Source: Streptomyces asiaticus (lineage in GTDB: Bacteria > Actinomycetota > Actinomycetes > Streptomycetales > Streptomycetaceae). From it: DNA of 64,000 bases. The notes beneath the pieces were generated by a model, which did no database searches, was not told where the DNA came from, and was given only the letters and a program-made list of their open reading frames with translations. The stretch covers positions 6,944,001 through 7,008,000 of the forward strand of contig NZ_JAGSHX010000006.1 of the NCBI RefSeq assembly GCF_018138715.1. The letters run 5' to 3'. Below are positions 34,600 to 43,772 of the stretch, one piece after another; within the stretch, counting starts at the first letter, position 1; every line of letters starts with the position of its first letter. The translations under genes and the position numbers were made by a program.

Positions 34600-34815
34600 G
34601 TTCGACGTGACCGGCGGTGAGAGTCTCCTGGCTCCCGGATCCGCGGCCCTCCCGGTCTTCCAGCCCCGCGTACGCGACGAACCGTACGGACGAGCCGTGA
34701 CCCCATACAGGCGATGGGAGGGTGCTCCCCGGTGACAGTGGCGGGACCGCGCCGGATTCTCACCGGCTTCCTCTCCTGCCGCCGTTTGGCTCGGGAAGTC
34801 CACCATGGGCCGCGA
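34600..34815 (-). ncRNA. Cobalamin (B12) riboswitch
   Basis: Read on the minus strand, the segment contains GAAGCCGGTGAGAATCCGG, then CGGTCCCGCCACTGT (34772-34735), the most conserved core of AdoCbl riboswitches. The B12-box-like AGCCAGGAGACTCTC follows at 34633-34619. A CAGGG-N6-CCCTG hairpin lies just downstream, before the leader ORF. The boundaries are approximate. It should lower expression of the whole cobD-cobC operon when B12 is plentiful. Confidence 0.93.
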
Positions 34816-34960
34816 ATGGCCGTCAACTCGCATATGACCCATGACGCCCGAGTGTGCCGAGCCCCACAGCCAACCGCCCCTCACAGGACGGCCGCCGGAC
34901 GGTCGGCGCTGGTCAGCGCCACCATCCGGCGGCCGGTGGTCGTTCGGGGAAGCGGGGTCC

Positions 34961-35212
34961 TCAGGCGACGATCAGATAGATGCCGTACGCCACGACCGCG
35001 GCGCACACCGCAAAGCAGGCGTACGCGCCGGTGCGCGCGAGCGAGGAGGCGCCCACCGCGCCCCCGGGCACGGCGGCGGCCGTGCCGCCCCGCTCCGGCG
35101 CCGCCTTACGGGAGGTGCCGACGATGCCCAGGGTGAAGACGCCCACCATGCCGACGGTGACCGCGAGGCTGATGCCGAAGACCTGGCCGAGTGCAGCCCA
35201 GTCGATGCTCAT
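34961..35212 (-). CDS. Small membrane protein encoded after pit
   Basis: 83 aa from ATG 35212, with AAGGAGCCAGGAAAC upstream. Two hydrophobic helices (GQVFGISLAVTVGMVGVFTLGIVG and GAYACFAVCAAVVAYGIYLIV) are joined by a short basic/Gly-Ala loop. It starts 14 bp after the pit stop and is presumably co-transcribed with it. I know such a small protein beside this pit gene in S. coelicolor; its role is unknown, perhaps accessory to phosphate uptake. Confidence 0.8.
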   Translation of the reverse strand: MSIDWAALGQVFGISLAVTVGMVGVFTLGIVGTSRKAAPERGGTAAAVPGGAVGASSLARTGAYACFAVCAAVVAYGIYLIVA

Positions 35213-35225
35213 GTTTCCTGGCTCC

Positions 35226-36482
<1,257 letters not shown>

Positions 36483-36519
36483 ACACCCGGTCAATCAGTT
36501 CGAAGGTCGTTAGTGGCAC

Positions 36520-36556
36520 GGTGAACGTAAGGAAACAGGGTGAACGGGAGATGAAC
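36520..36556 (-). promoter_or_regulatory. PHO box (PhoP-binding direct repeats) upstream of pit
   Basis: On the minus strand, GTTCATC (36556-36550) and GTTCACC (36545-36539) are exactly 11 bp apart, as in Streptomyces PHO boxes. A third GTTCACC lies at 36526-36520. They end 37 bp before the pit ATG. Confidence 0.8.
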
Positions 36557-36833
36557 TGAGCAGGGCATCAGGGTGACATGGTTGCGGGGTCGCTAAAACC
36601 CGGTGAATTTCAGCCTACGCTCCCATGTCGCAGGGGAGTTGAGCCGCGTTCGAGAGCCGCCGGAGACGGTCCCGGGACCGGTCTCGCGGGCGTCCGCCGT
36701 CCCCTCACGTTCACCCGTCCGGAGTCGGGTGTCCACGAGGCACGGTCGTAGTCGCCCGTCGCGCCAGTCGCCGGTCCCGCCGCCGCGCGGCCGGCGGCCG
36801 CCTGGAAGGATCGGGCCCCGGAGGTGAGGGCAG
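36557..36833. other. Remainder of the divergent pit / aldolase intergenic region
   Basis: No gene is seen. A near-perfect dyad, GAGAC-GGTCCC against GGGACCGGTCTC, spans 36663-36685 with one unpaired base and could be an operator for the aldolase gene. Nothing else stands out. Confidence 0.3.
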
Positions 36834-37520
36834 GTGACCCAGTCGCGATCCACGCGGCAGCCGCAGCCGCGGCTGACGCATCCCCTGCGACAGGCATGGA
36901 CGCAGGTGGTGAGTACGGCCCGCAGGACCACCGCCGACGGCCTGGTCGTCGGCACCTCGGGCAATGTCTCGGCCCGGGTCGGTGACACCGTCCTGGTGAC
37001 CCCGAGCGGCGTCCCGTACGACCGGCTCGGCCCCAGGGACGCCGTCGCCGTCGACCTGGACGGACACCAGGTCCTCGGCACGCTGAAGCCCACCAGCGAG
37101 CTGCCCATGCACCTCGCGATCTACCGGGAGACCGACGCCGAGGCCGTGGTCCACACCCACGCCGTCCACGCCACGGCCGTCTCCACGCTCGTCGACGAGC
37201 TCCCCGCGATCCACTACATGACCGCCGCCCTCGGCGGCCCGGTCCGCGTCGCGCCCTACGCGCTCTACGGCACGGACGAACTGGCCGCCGCCATGCTCGA
37301 GGCGCTGCGCGACCGCAGCGGCTGTCTGCTGCGCAACCACGGCACCGTCGTCCACGGCGCCACCCTGGACCAGGCGTACGACCGCACCGCCCAGCTCGAA
37401 TGGATGTGCCAGGTCTGGCTCACCGCGGTCTCCGTCCCCGGCCGCACCCCCTCCCTGATCCCGCCGGACGAGATGCGGCGCGCCGCCGAGAAGCTGAGCG
37501 GCTACGGCCAGAAGGGCTGA
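36834..37520 (+). CDS. Class II aldolase/adducin family protein
   Basis: 228 aa. Family blocks: GLVVGTSGNVSARVGD (phosphate-binding loop), TSELPMHLAIYRET with catalytic Glu89, HTHAVHATAVS with zinc ligands His107 and His109, and LLRNHGTVVHG with His169. It resembles L-fuculose-phosphate or ribulose-phosphate aldolases/epimerases. GTG 36834 follows GGAGGTGAGGG. It is a single gene with its own terminator. The substrate is not predictable from context. Confidence 0.88.
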   Translation: MTQSRSTRQPQPRLTHPLRQAWTQVVSTARRTTADGLVVGTSGNVSARVGDTVLVTPSGVPYDRLGPRDAVAVDLDGHQVLGTLKPTSELPMHLAIYRETDAEAVVHTHAVHATAVSTLVDELPAIHYMTAALGGPVRVAPYALYGTDELAAAMLEALRDRSGCLLRNHGTVVHGATLDQAYDRTAQLEWMCQVWLTAVSVPGRTPSLIPPDEMRRAAEKLSGYGQKG

Positions 37521-37539
37521 GCCCGGCACGCACCCGGGC

Positions 37540-37565
37540 CCCGGCCGGGCGGTCACCCGGCCGGG
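37540..37565 (+). terminator. Terminator after the class II aldolase gene
   Basis: Two CCCGGCCGGG blocks (37540-37549 and 37556-37565), each self-complementary, pair perfectly around a CGGTCA loop 20 bp after the stop. Confidence 0.65.
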
Positions 37566-37610
37566 TACGCCCGCTGGCCGGGGGCCGCCTCCCCGGCCAC
37601 ACTGGGAGGG

Positions 37611-38738
37611 ATGCGTCTGCGAACAACGGCGGTCGCGGCCGCCACCACCCTGCTGAGTGTCGGCGTGGCCGCGGTGGCGGCCGGACGGTACGCCACCAGC
37701 GCTGCGCTGAAACCGGCCCCCGACCGTCCGCTGCCGAACGAGGCGCCGCTGACCGTCCACGCGACCGCGGCCGGCCAGATCACCCTGACCCGCTCGCTCG
37801 CCTCGCTGCGCCCCGGCACCTACGGCCTCACCGGCCGCTCCTGCCACGCCGTCGTCGGCCCCGTCATCGAGGACGCCCCGCACCCCGCAGACTGCGTCGT
37901 ACGCCGTCTGGAGCGGGTCACCCACGGCGAACTCACCCCCGGCACCCGGGTGCGGCTGACCCCCCAGGTGCACATCGGCAACCCGCGGGACGCGCTCGGC
38001 ATCGACCACGCCGACGTGGACGTGCCCGCCGAACTCGGGCCGCTGCCCGCCTGGTTCATCCCCGGCGAACGCTCCACCTGGGTGATCACCACCCATGGCC
38101 TCGGCACCACCCGTGAGCACCCTATGGTCGTCATGCCCTTCCTGCGGCAGCTGCGGGTGCCGGTGCTCGACCTCGCCTACCGCGGGGACCCCGGCGCCCC
38201 GCGCTCCGAGGACGGCATATCCCACCTCGGCGACACCGAATGGCGCGACCTGGACGCGGCCATCCGCTACGCGGTGGAGTACGGGGCGACCGGGGTCGTG
38301 CTGCACGGCTGGTCCACCGGCGCCTCGATGGCCCTCCACGCCGCCGCGAACTCCGCGCTGCGGCACCGCGTCATCGGCCTCGTCCTGGACTCCCCGGTGC
38401 TCGACTGGCAGGCCACCCTGCGCGCCCTCGCCGCGGCCCGCGGCATCCCCGCGCCGCTGCTCCCGCTCGCCCTGCGCGCCGCCGAGGGGCGCACCGGACT
38501 CCACGACAGCAGGCTCCCCGAGGTGGCCGACCCGGAGCGGCTGTCCGTGCCCACGCTCGTCGCCCACGGCCCCGACGACACCCTCGCGCCCTGGCACGTC
38601 TCGCGCGAACTCGTCGACCGACGGCGCGATCTGGTGACCCTTCACACGGTGCGGCAGGCCCCGCACGCGGCCATGTGGAACGCGGACCCCAAGGCGTACG
38701 AGGAGGCGCTGCGGCGCTTTCTGATACCGCTCCTGTAG
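37611..38738 (+). CDS. Alpha/beta hydrolase, probably membrane-anchored
   Basis: 375 aa. ATG 37611 follows GGGAGG. An N-terminal hydrophobic helix (about 6-26) with a basic start suggests a signal anchor. An uncharacterised 110-residue domain precedes the hydrolase fold. Nucleophile elbow GWSTG with Ser235, acid in VAHGPDDTLAPW, His in APHAAMWN. The catalytic triad is therefore complete. Esterase or lipase-like activity outside the membrane is likely; the substrate is unknown. The stop codon lies inside the first copy of a 23-bp direct repeat. Confidence 0.87.
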   Translation: MRLRTTAVAAATTLLSVGVAAVAAGRYATSAALKPAPDRPLPNEAPLTVHATAAGQITLTRSLASLRPGTYGLTGRSCHAVVGPVIEDAPHPADCVVRRLERVTHGELTPGTRVRLTPQVHIGNPRDALGIDHADVDVPAELGPLPAWFIPGERSTWVITTHGLGTTREHPMVVMPFLRQLRVPVLDLAYRGDPGAPRSEDGISHLGDTEWRDLDAAIRYAVEYGATGVVLHGWSTGASMALHAAANSALRHRVIGLVLDSPVLDWQATLRALAAARGIPAPLLPLALRAAEGRTGLHDSRLPEVADPERLSVPTLVAHGPDDTLAPWHVSRELVDRRRDLVTLHTVRQAPHAAMWNADPKAYEEALRRFLIPLL

Positions 38739-38793
38739 CGCCCGTAAGGCGACCTCCCGCGCCGTCCGACCTCCTGTAGCGCCCGTAAGGCGA
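38730..38793. repeat. 23-bp direct repeat spanning the hydrolase stop codon
   Basis: The same 23 bases (CTCCTGTAGC then GCCCGTAAGGCGA) occur at 38730-38752 and 38771-38793, 41 bp apart. The first copy contains the TAG of the alpha/beta hydrolase. It looks like a recent local duplication. Confidence 0.75.
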
Positions 38794-38935
38794 TCGCGAA
38801 AGCGCGTGCGGGGCGGCGCGGGAGGCGTTCGCGGGGCGGCGGCGGAAGCGTTCGTAAGATGGCGTGAACCCTTCGCGGCGACCGCCGGACGGGTGCCGAT
38901 TGGGCTTTCGGGCCGTCAACGGCGAGACTGCTTCC

Positions 38936-40396
38936 GTGACGTCCCGTACTCCGCGCGACTCCCGGCTCCGACTTGTCCGTAACCGGCCGGTGGCCACGGC
39001 CCGCCGGCCCGCGGTGAACCGCGGCTCAAGACCGGCGCCCCGTCCGCCGGAGGGCACTCCGCCCCCGTCGGAGCTGGCCCGGCAGGCCAGGGCGGGGCTC
39101 ACCGGGGCCGTGGCGATCGCCCACTGGGCCGCGGCCGAGCACGGCGCGCCCGGCGCGCTGTCCGACGAGGCCGCCGCCCGCGCCGCCGAGGCGCTCGGGG
39201 TGAGCGAGCGGGAGGTGCGGACCGACTGGGACCGCGCCCGCCTGATCGGGCTCATCGAGCACCACGCGGGCACCACCCGCCCCGGCTGGCGGCTCCAGGC
39301 GTGGGACCGGGACGACAGCGCCGTGCTGCGCGGCTGGGTCGCGCTCCTGGACGCGTGGTCCCTGGCCTGCCCCGCGCCCGAGACGGCCGAGCCGACGGCG
39401 GTCGCGGAGGTCGTCGAGGCCGTACCGCAGCTGCTCTCCCTGCTCCAGCTCTCGGCCGGTCCCGTGCAGATCTCCGCCCTGCTGGACATGCTCCGGCAGC
39501 GGGTCGCCGAGCTGCGCACCGAGCGGTGCGAGGTCCCCCAGGAGGTCGGGGAGGACCGGGAGCCCGCCGGGGGCGCCGCGAGCGCCGACGACGCCAAGGA
39601 CGCCGAGGACAGCGCCACGCTCGAGGGGCTGCTCGACTGGGCCCTGGACGCCCTCTCGTCCGTCGGGGCGCTCACTGTGCGGGAGGAACCCCAGGAGGGG
39701 CCGGAGGGCGCCGGGAACGCGGCCGAGGACGCCAAGGGCGACCGCCGGGAGGCCGAGCTGACCGCGCTCGGCAACTGGGCCGTGTGGGTCAAGCTCGAGC
39801 AGATCTGCGTCGCCGCCCAGAGCCCGGCCGGGAACATCGAGCAGCACGCCGCCGACATGCTGCGCGGCTGTGCGGGTCTGACTCCGGGCCCCGCCCGTGC
39901 CGAGTACCGCGCCTGGCTGGCCGCCCGCCCCGTCGGCAGCGCCGTTGTCGAGCTCATCGACGCGGCGCGCGGCGACGACGCGCTGCTGCGCGGGCTCGCG
40001 TTCGAGGCGCTGCGCGTCGTCGGGGCGCCCGCCGAGCCCAACGTACGGGCCGTCGTCGGCGAATCGTGTCTGCGGCCGTACGCGCTCCTGTGGCTGGCCG
40101 AGCACGAGGGCGCCGACCCGGACGAGGCGCTGGAAGCGCTCACCCGCGAGGAGGCCACCTGGCTGTGGGTGGACACCGCCGCGGCCATCTCCGACCACGG
40201 GGAGAGCCCGCTGCTCGTCCGCCACCTGGAGTCCGCCGTCCAGGGCACCGTGCCCGCGCTGCTGGCGGAGGTACGGGCCGTGGGGCACCCCCGCACCGTG
40301 CAGGTCCTGGTGGCGCTGGCCGCGGCCCACCCCGATCCGGCCCTGGCCAAGGCGGTGCGCCGGGCGGCCTTCCAGGTGCACACGGGCGGGGCCTGA
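38936..40396 (+). CDS. Conserved hypothetical protein, Ala/Glu-rich, helical repeats
   Basis: 486 aa from GTG 38936; an in-frame GTG at 38864 is possible, but TAAGAT (38855-38860) looks like a -10 box placing the transcript start beyond it. No signal or membrane segment. The N-terminal part includes a possible DNA-binding-like helix set (LSDEAAARAAEALGVSEREVRTDWDRARLIGLIEHHAG). Two acidic low-complexity loops (GEDREPAGGAASADDAKDAEDSA and EEPQEGPEGAGNAAEDAKGD) follow. The C-terminal 200 residues are HEAT-like helices (LLRGLAFEALRVVGAP; VQVLVALAAAHPDPALAKAVRRAAFQ). I do not recognise a function. Confidence 0.75.
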   Translation: MTSRTPRDSRLRLVRNRPVATARRPAVNRGSRPAPRPPEGTPPPSELARQARAGLTGAVAIAHWAAAEHGAPGALSDEAAARAAEALGVSEREVRTDWDRARLIGLIEHHAGTTRPGWRLQAWDRDDSAVLRGWVALLDAWSLACPAPETAEPTAVAEVVEAVPQLLSLLQLSAGPVQISALLDMLRQRVAELRTERCEVPQEVGEDREPAGGAASADDAKDAEDSATLEGLLDWALDALSSVGALTVREEPQEGPEGAGNAAEDAKGDRREAELTALGNWAVWVKLEQICVAAQSPAGNIEQHAADMLRGCAGLTPGPARAEYRAWLAARPVGSAVVELIDAARGDDALLRGLAFEALRVVGAPAEPNVRAVVGESCLRPYALLWLAEHEGADPDEALEALTREEATWLWVDTAAAISDHGESPLLVRHLESAVQGTVPALLAEVRAVGHPRTVQVLVALAAAHPDPALAKAVRRAAFQVHTGGA

Positions 40397-40448
40397 GGGA
40401 GGGGCGGCCGGGGGGAAAGCCGGGGGAAAACGACTTGCCCGCCACCGC

Positions 40449-40461
40449 TAAACTAGCCGCA
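40449..40461 (+). promoter_or_regulatory. Putative -10 box (TAAACT) of the ABC-F leader transcript
   Basis: TAAACT (40449-40454) ends 6 bp before ATG 40461, so transcription should begin at or beside that ATG and the leader peptide would be translated leaderlessly. Confidence 0.55.
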
Positions 40462-40484
40462 TGGCAATTCTCCTCGTGCATTAG
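40461..40484 (+). CDS. Seven-residue leader peptide upstream of ABC-F gene
   Basis: ATG GCA ATT CTC CTC GTG CAT TAG encodes MAILLVH. It sits directly after a -10-like TAAACT, has no ribosome site and ends 60 bp before the ABC-F start. Right after it, GACGGCG (40484-40490) can pair with CGCCGTC (40515-40521). Short hydrophobic leader peptides that stall ribosomes control several antibiotic-resistance ABC-F and erm genes; the same logic is proposed here by analogy. Confidence 0.5.
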   Translation: MAILLVH

Positions 40485-40521
40485 ACGGCGTCGGCCGCCC
40501 TCGTCCGTCCCGTCCGCCGTC
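40484..40521 (+). other. Possible attenuator hairpin before the ABC-F gene
   Basis: GACGGCG (40484-40490, starting on the last base of the leader stop codon) and CGCCGTC (40515-40521) can form a 7-bp stem around a 24-nt loop. The CAGGAG ribosome site is 10 nt further on (40531). A ribosome paused on the leader would cover the left arm. Confidence 0.4.
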
Positions 40522-40544
40522 CACCCTGCCCAGGAGTAATTCCC

Positions 40545-42143
40545 GTGATCACCGCCTCCGGCGTCGAGCTGCGTGCCGGCGCCCGCGTCCTCATCGAGTC
40601 CGCTTCCTTCCGTATCGCCAAGGGCGACCGCATCGGTCTCGTCGGCCGCAACGGCGCCGGCAAGACCACGCTCACCAAGTGCCTGGCCGGTGAGGGCATC
40701 CCGGCCGGCGGCACCATCACCCGCTCCGGTCAGGTCGGCTACCTCCCGCAGGACCCGCGCACCGGCGATCTCGACGTCCTCGCCCGCGACCGCATCCTCT
40801 CGGCCCGTGAGCTCGACTCCGTGCTCCGTAAGATGCGCGAGAACGAGGACCGGATGGCCAACGGCAAGGGCGCCACCCGCGAGCGGGCGATGAAGAAGTA
40901 CGAGCGCCTGGAGACCGAGTTCCTCACCAAGGGCGGATACGCCGCCGAGGCGGAGGCCGCGACCATCGCCGCCAGCCTCGGTCTGCCCGACCGGGTGCTC
41001 GGCCAGCCGCTCCATACGCTCTCCGGCGGTCAGCGGCGCCGGGTCGAGCTGGCCCGGATCCTCTTCTCGGACTCCGACATCCTGCTGCTGGACGAGCCCA
41101 CCAACCACCTCGACGCCGACTCGATCACCTGGCTGCGGGATTACCTCAAGACCTACAGCGGCGGCTTCATCGTCATCTCCCACGATGTCGACCTCGTCGA
41201 GACGGTGGTCAACAAAGTCTTCTACCTCGACGCCAACCGCTCGGTGATCGACATCTACAACATGGGCTGGAAGCTCTACCAGGCCCAGCGCGAGGCCGAT
41301 GAGAAGCGCCGCAAGCGCGAGCGCGCCAATGCCGAGAAGAAGGCCGCGGCGCTCAACGCCCAGGCCGACAAGATGCGCGCCAAGGCGACCAAGACCGTGG
41401 CCGCGCAGAACATGGCCCGCCGCGCCGAGAAGCTGCTGGCCGGTCTCGAGGAGGCCCGGCAGTCCGACAAGGTCGCCAAGCTGCGCTTCCCCGACCCGGC
41501 CCCGTGCGGCAAGACCCCGCTGACCGCGGAGGGGCTGTCGAAGTCGTACGGCTCCCTGGAGATCTTCACCGATGTCAACCTGGCCGTCGACAAGGGGTCC
41601 CGCGTCGTCATCCTCGGGCTGAACGGCGCCGGTAAGACGACCCTGCTGCGGCTGCTGGCCGGGGTCGAGAAGCCGGACACCGGCCAGGTGACCCCCGGCC
41701 ACGGGCTGAAGCTGGGCTACTACGCGCAGGAGCACGAGACGCTCGACCCGGACCGTACCGTTCTGGAGAACATGCGCTCCGCCGCCCCGGATCTCGACCT
41801 CGTCGACATCCGTAAGACGCTCGGGTCGTTCCTGTTCTCCGGCGACGACGTGGACAAGCCGGCCCGCGTGCTCTCCGGTGGTGAGAAGACCCGGCTGGCG
41901 CTGGCCACCCTGGTGGTCTCCTCGGCCAATGTGCTGCTGCTTGACGAGCCCACCAACAACCTCGACCCGGCCAGCCGTGAGGAGATCCTCGGGGCGCTGC
42001 GCACCTTCGCCGGTGCGGTGGTCCTGGTGACCCACGACGAGGGCGCCGTCGACGCGCTCCAGCCGGAGCGGATCATTCTGCTTCCGGATGGTGTCGAGGA
42101 CCTGTGGGGCCAGGAGTACGCGGACCTCGTCGCGCTCGCCTGA
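40545..42143 (+). CDS. ABC-F family ATP-binding protein
   Basis: 532 aa with two ABC domains and no membrane part, as in ribosome-associated ABC-F factors. Domain 1: GRNGAGKTTLTK, LSGGQRRRVELARI, LLLDEPTNHLD. Domain 2: GLNGAGKTTLLR, LSGGEKTRLALATL, LLLDEPTNNLD. A basic coiled-coil linker (READEKRRKRERANAEKKAAALNAQADKMRAKATK) joins them and would reach into the ribosome. GTG 40545 with AGGAG. It is likely a translation factor or antibiotic-protection protein, not a transporter. Leader peptide and hairpin upstream suggest attenuation. Confidence 0.93.
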   Translation: MITASGVELRAGARVLIESASFRIAKGDRIGLVGRNGAGKTTLTKCLAGEGIPAGGTITRSGQVGYLPQDPRTGDLDVLARDRILSARELDSVLRKMRENEDRMANGKGATRERAMKKYERLETEFLTKGGYAAEAEAATIAASLGLPDRVLGQPLHTLSGGQRRRVELARILFSDSDILLLDEPTNHLDADSITWLRDYLKTYSGGFIVISHDVDLVETVVNKVFYLDANRSVIDIYNMGWKLYQAQREADEKRRKRERANAEKKAAALNAQADKMRAKATKTVAAQNMARRAEKLLAGLEEARQSDKVAKLRFPDPAPCGKTPLTAEGLSKSYGSLEIFTDVNLAVDKGSRVVILGLNGAGKTTLLRLLAGVEKPDTGQVTPGHGLKLGYYAQEHETLDPDRTVLENMRSAAPDLDLVDIRKTLGSFLFSGDDVDKPARVLSGGEKTRLALATLVVSSANVLLLDEPTNNLDPASREEILGALRTFAGAVVLVTHDEGAVDALQPERIILLPDGVEDLWGQEYADLVALA

Positions 42144-42565
42144 CGAGGCCGACGGCGGGCGGGGCGGGCCCGGCGCAGGGGCGGGGGCGGCGTTCCGGAC
42201 GCCGCCCCAAGAGTCCGGTTCCTCCGGTCCGATCCCCTTCTTGTAGATCATTCGGCCTAGGCGTGATCCATCATCTGAGTGAGAACGGCTGGTATCGCGG
42301 CGCGTCGTGGGCCACCGGCGCACACCACGTGCCGTGCGCCGGTCCGGATCTCTGCGACGTAGCTCACGTAGGCCCTGACCTGCCTCTTCGTCGATGAATA
42401 CGAAAGAGTGTCAGGTTGAACAGCGCCGGAATCCTTGCTTCCGAAGGTCGCCGCGCCGCGATTTCCCGCAATCCTTCATCCACAGACCTTGCCGAATGGG
42501 TGGCCAGGAAGCCCTGTAGGGGTGATCATGAGAGTCCAGAGCGCACTTCCCATGAGGAGGCACGG
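42144..42565 (+). other. Structured intergenic region upstream of gbn
   Basis: 422 bp without a recognised gene. It contains the ABC-F terminator (42184-42208), a perfect 10-bp stem ACCGGCGCAC / GTGCGCCGGT (42314-42323 and 42334-42343), and a second long imperfect hairpin (42374-42415: CCTGAC/GTCAGG outer, CTCTTCGT/ACGAA-A-GAG inner). Five GATC sites lie at 42231, 42246, 42265, 42347 and 42524. It could be a long 5' untranslated region or hold a small RNA. Confidence 0.5.
42184..42208 (+). terminator. Terminator after the ABC-F gene
   Basis: GGGGCGGCGT (42184-42193) and ACGCCGCCCC (42199-42208) form a perfect 10-bp stem with a TCCGG loop, 40 bp after the stop. Confidence 0.8.
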
Positions 42566-42787
42566 GTGGCCGAGACTCTGAAGAAGGGCAGCCGGGTGAC
42601 CGGCGCCGCGCGCGAAAAGCTCGCGGCAGACCTGAAGAAGAAGTACGACTCCGGGGCGAGCATCCGGGCGCTGGCCGAGGAGACCGGCCGTTCCTACGGA
42701 TTCGTTCACCGGATGCTCAGCGAATCCGGAGTTTCCCTACGGGGACGCGGCGGTGCGACGCGAGGCAAGAAGACCGCCTCGGCCTGA
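42566..42787 (+). CDS. gbn: GATC-binding nucleoid-associated protein Gbn (SCO1839-like)
   Basis: 73 aa, highly basic. GTG 42566 with ATGAGGAGG upstream. The helix-turn-helix KKKYDSGASIRALAEETGRSYGFVHRMLSESGVSLRGRGG and the basic tail (GATRGKKTASA) match the small actinobacterial DNA-binding protein known in S. coelicolor as Gbn, which binds GATC-containing motifs and affects development and antibiotic production. GATC sites, including GATCATT at 42246 and GATCAT at 42524, lie upstream, so autoregulation is plausible. Neighbours (ABC-F before, enoyl-CoA hydratase after) agree with the S. coelicolor locus. Confidence 0.9.
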   Translation: MAETLKKGSRVTGAAREKLAADLKKKYDSGASIRALAEETGRSYGFVHRMLSESGVSLRGRGGATRGKKTASA

Positions 42788-42909
42788 CCGCCCGCATGCT
42801 CCATCACCATCAGCAGGCAGGGACAGGGGTGCCACCCGGCTGATCGTCGGTTCGGCCGGGTGGTTACTGTGCAGTCACTTGTACTGACCGCACCCGACCG
42901 GAGGCCCCT

Positions 42910-43689
42910 GTGACCCTGCTCGACAAGGACGGCGTTCAGCTCACCGTCGATGACATGGTCGCCACGGTGACCCTGAACAACCCGGCGAAGCGCAACGCTC
43001 AGTCGCCCGCCTTGTGGCGGGCGCTGGCCGAGGCCGGAAAGCTGGTGCCGGGCACCGTGCGCGTCGTGGCGCTGCGCGCCGAGGGCAAGTCCTTCTCGGC
43101 GGGCTTGGACCGTCAGGCGTTCGCGCCCGAGGGGTTCGACGGCGAGCCGTCGTTCCTCGACATGGCGCGCGGTTCCGACAGCGAGCTGGACGCGACCATC
43201 GCCGGGTACCAGGACGCGTTCACCTGGTGGCGGCGGAACGACATCGTGTCGATCGCCGCCGTCCAGGGGCATGCCGTCGGGGCCGGTTTTCAGCTTGCGC
43301 TCGCCTGTGACCTGCGGGTCTGCGCGGACGACGCACAGTTCGCCATGCGCGAGACCAGCCTCGGGCTGGTGCCGGACCTCACCGGCACCCATCCGCTGGT
43401 CGGGCTCGTGGGATACGCCCGTGCGCTGGAGATCTGCGCGACCGGGCGCTTCGTCCACGCCGAGGAGGCCGAGCGGACCGGGCTCGCCAATCTCGTGGTG
43501 CCCGCCGCCGAGCTCGACGGCGCGGTCCAGGACCTGGCGGCGGCCCTGCTCGCCGCGGACCGCGACGCGGTGATCGAGACCAAGGCGCTGCTGCGGGGTG
43601 CCGTGGACCGCACATACGAGGAGCAGCGCGCCGCCGAGCGCGCCGCCCAGGCCCGTCGGCTGCGCGCCCTGGTGGGGGTGACGGACTGA
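42910..43689 (+). CDS. Enoyl-CoA hydratase/isomerase family protein
   Basis: 259 aa crotonase fold. GTG 42910 with CGGAGG upstream. VATVTLNNPAKRNAQSPALW, the first oxyanion loop GKSFSAGLDRQAF, the second AVQGHAVGAGFQLALACDLRV, and MRETSLGLVPDLTGTHPLVGLVGYARALE, where the catalytic Glu/Asp lie. It acts on acyl-CoA substrates, in beta-oxidation or a secondary pathway; specificity is not predictable. Convergent with the phosphatase gene. Confidence 0.92.
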   Translation: MTLLDKDGVQLTVDDMVATVTLNNPAKRNAQSPALWRALAEAGKLVPGTVRVVALRAEGKSFSAGLDRQAFAPEGFDGEPSFLDMARGSDSELDATIAGYQDAFTWWRRNDIVSIAAVQGHAVGAGFQLALACDLRVCADDAQFAMRETSLGLVPDLTGTHPLVGLVGYARALEICATGRFVHAEEAERTGLANLVVPAAELDGAVQDLAAALLAADRDAVIETKALLRGAVDRTYEEQRAAERAAQARRLRALVGVTD

Positions 43690-43772
43690 GCGCTCCGCGG
43701 AAGCGCTCCGCTGACCTGCCCTGACCTGCCGTCGATCGTCTGCGGCGCCGTCGTGGCAGATCGCCTCGGCGC

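Noticed and set aside
40545..42143. ABC-F gene as a drug exporter ATPase
   Set aside because: Two fused ABC domains with a charged linker and no membrane gene nearby indicate a ribosome-associated ABC-F protein instead.
42104..42397. 97-codon plus-strand frame in the gap before gbn
   Set aside because: It runs through the ABC-F terminator and a perfect hairpin, has no ribosome site and no recognisable domain.
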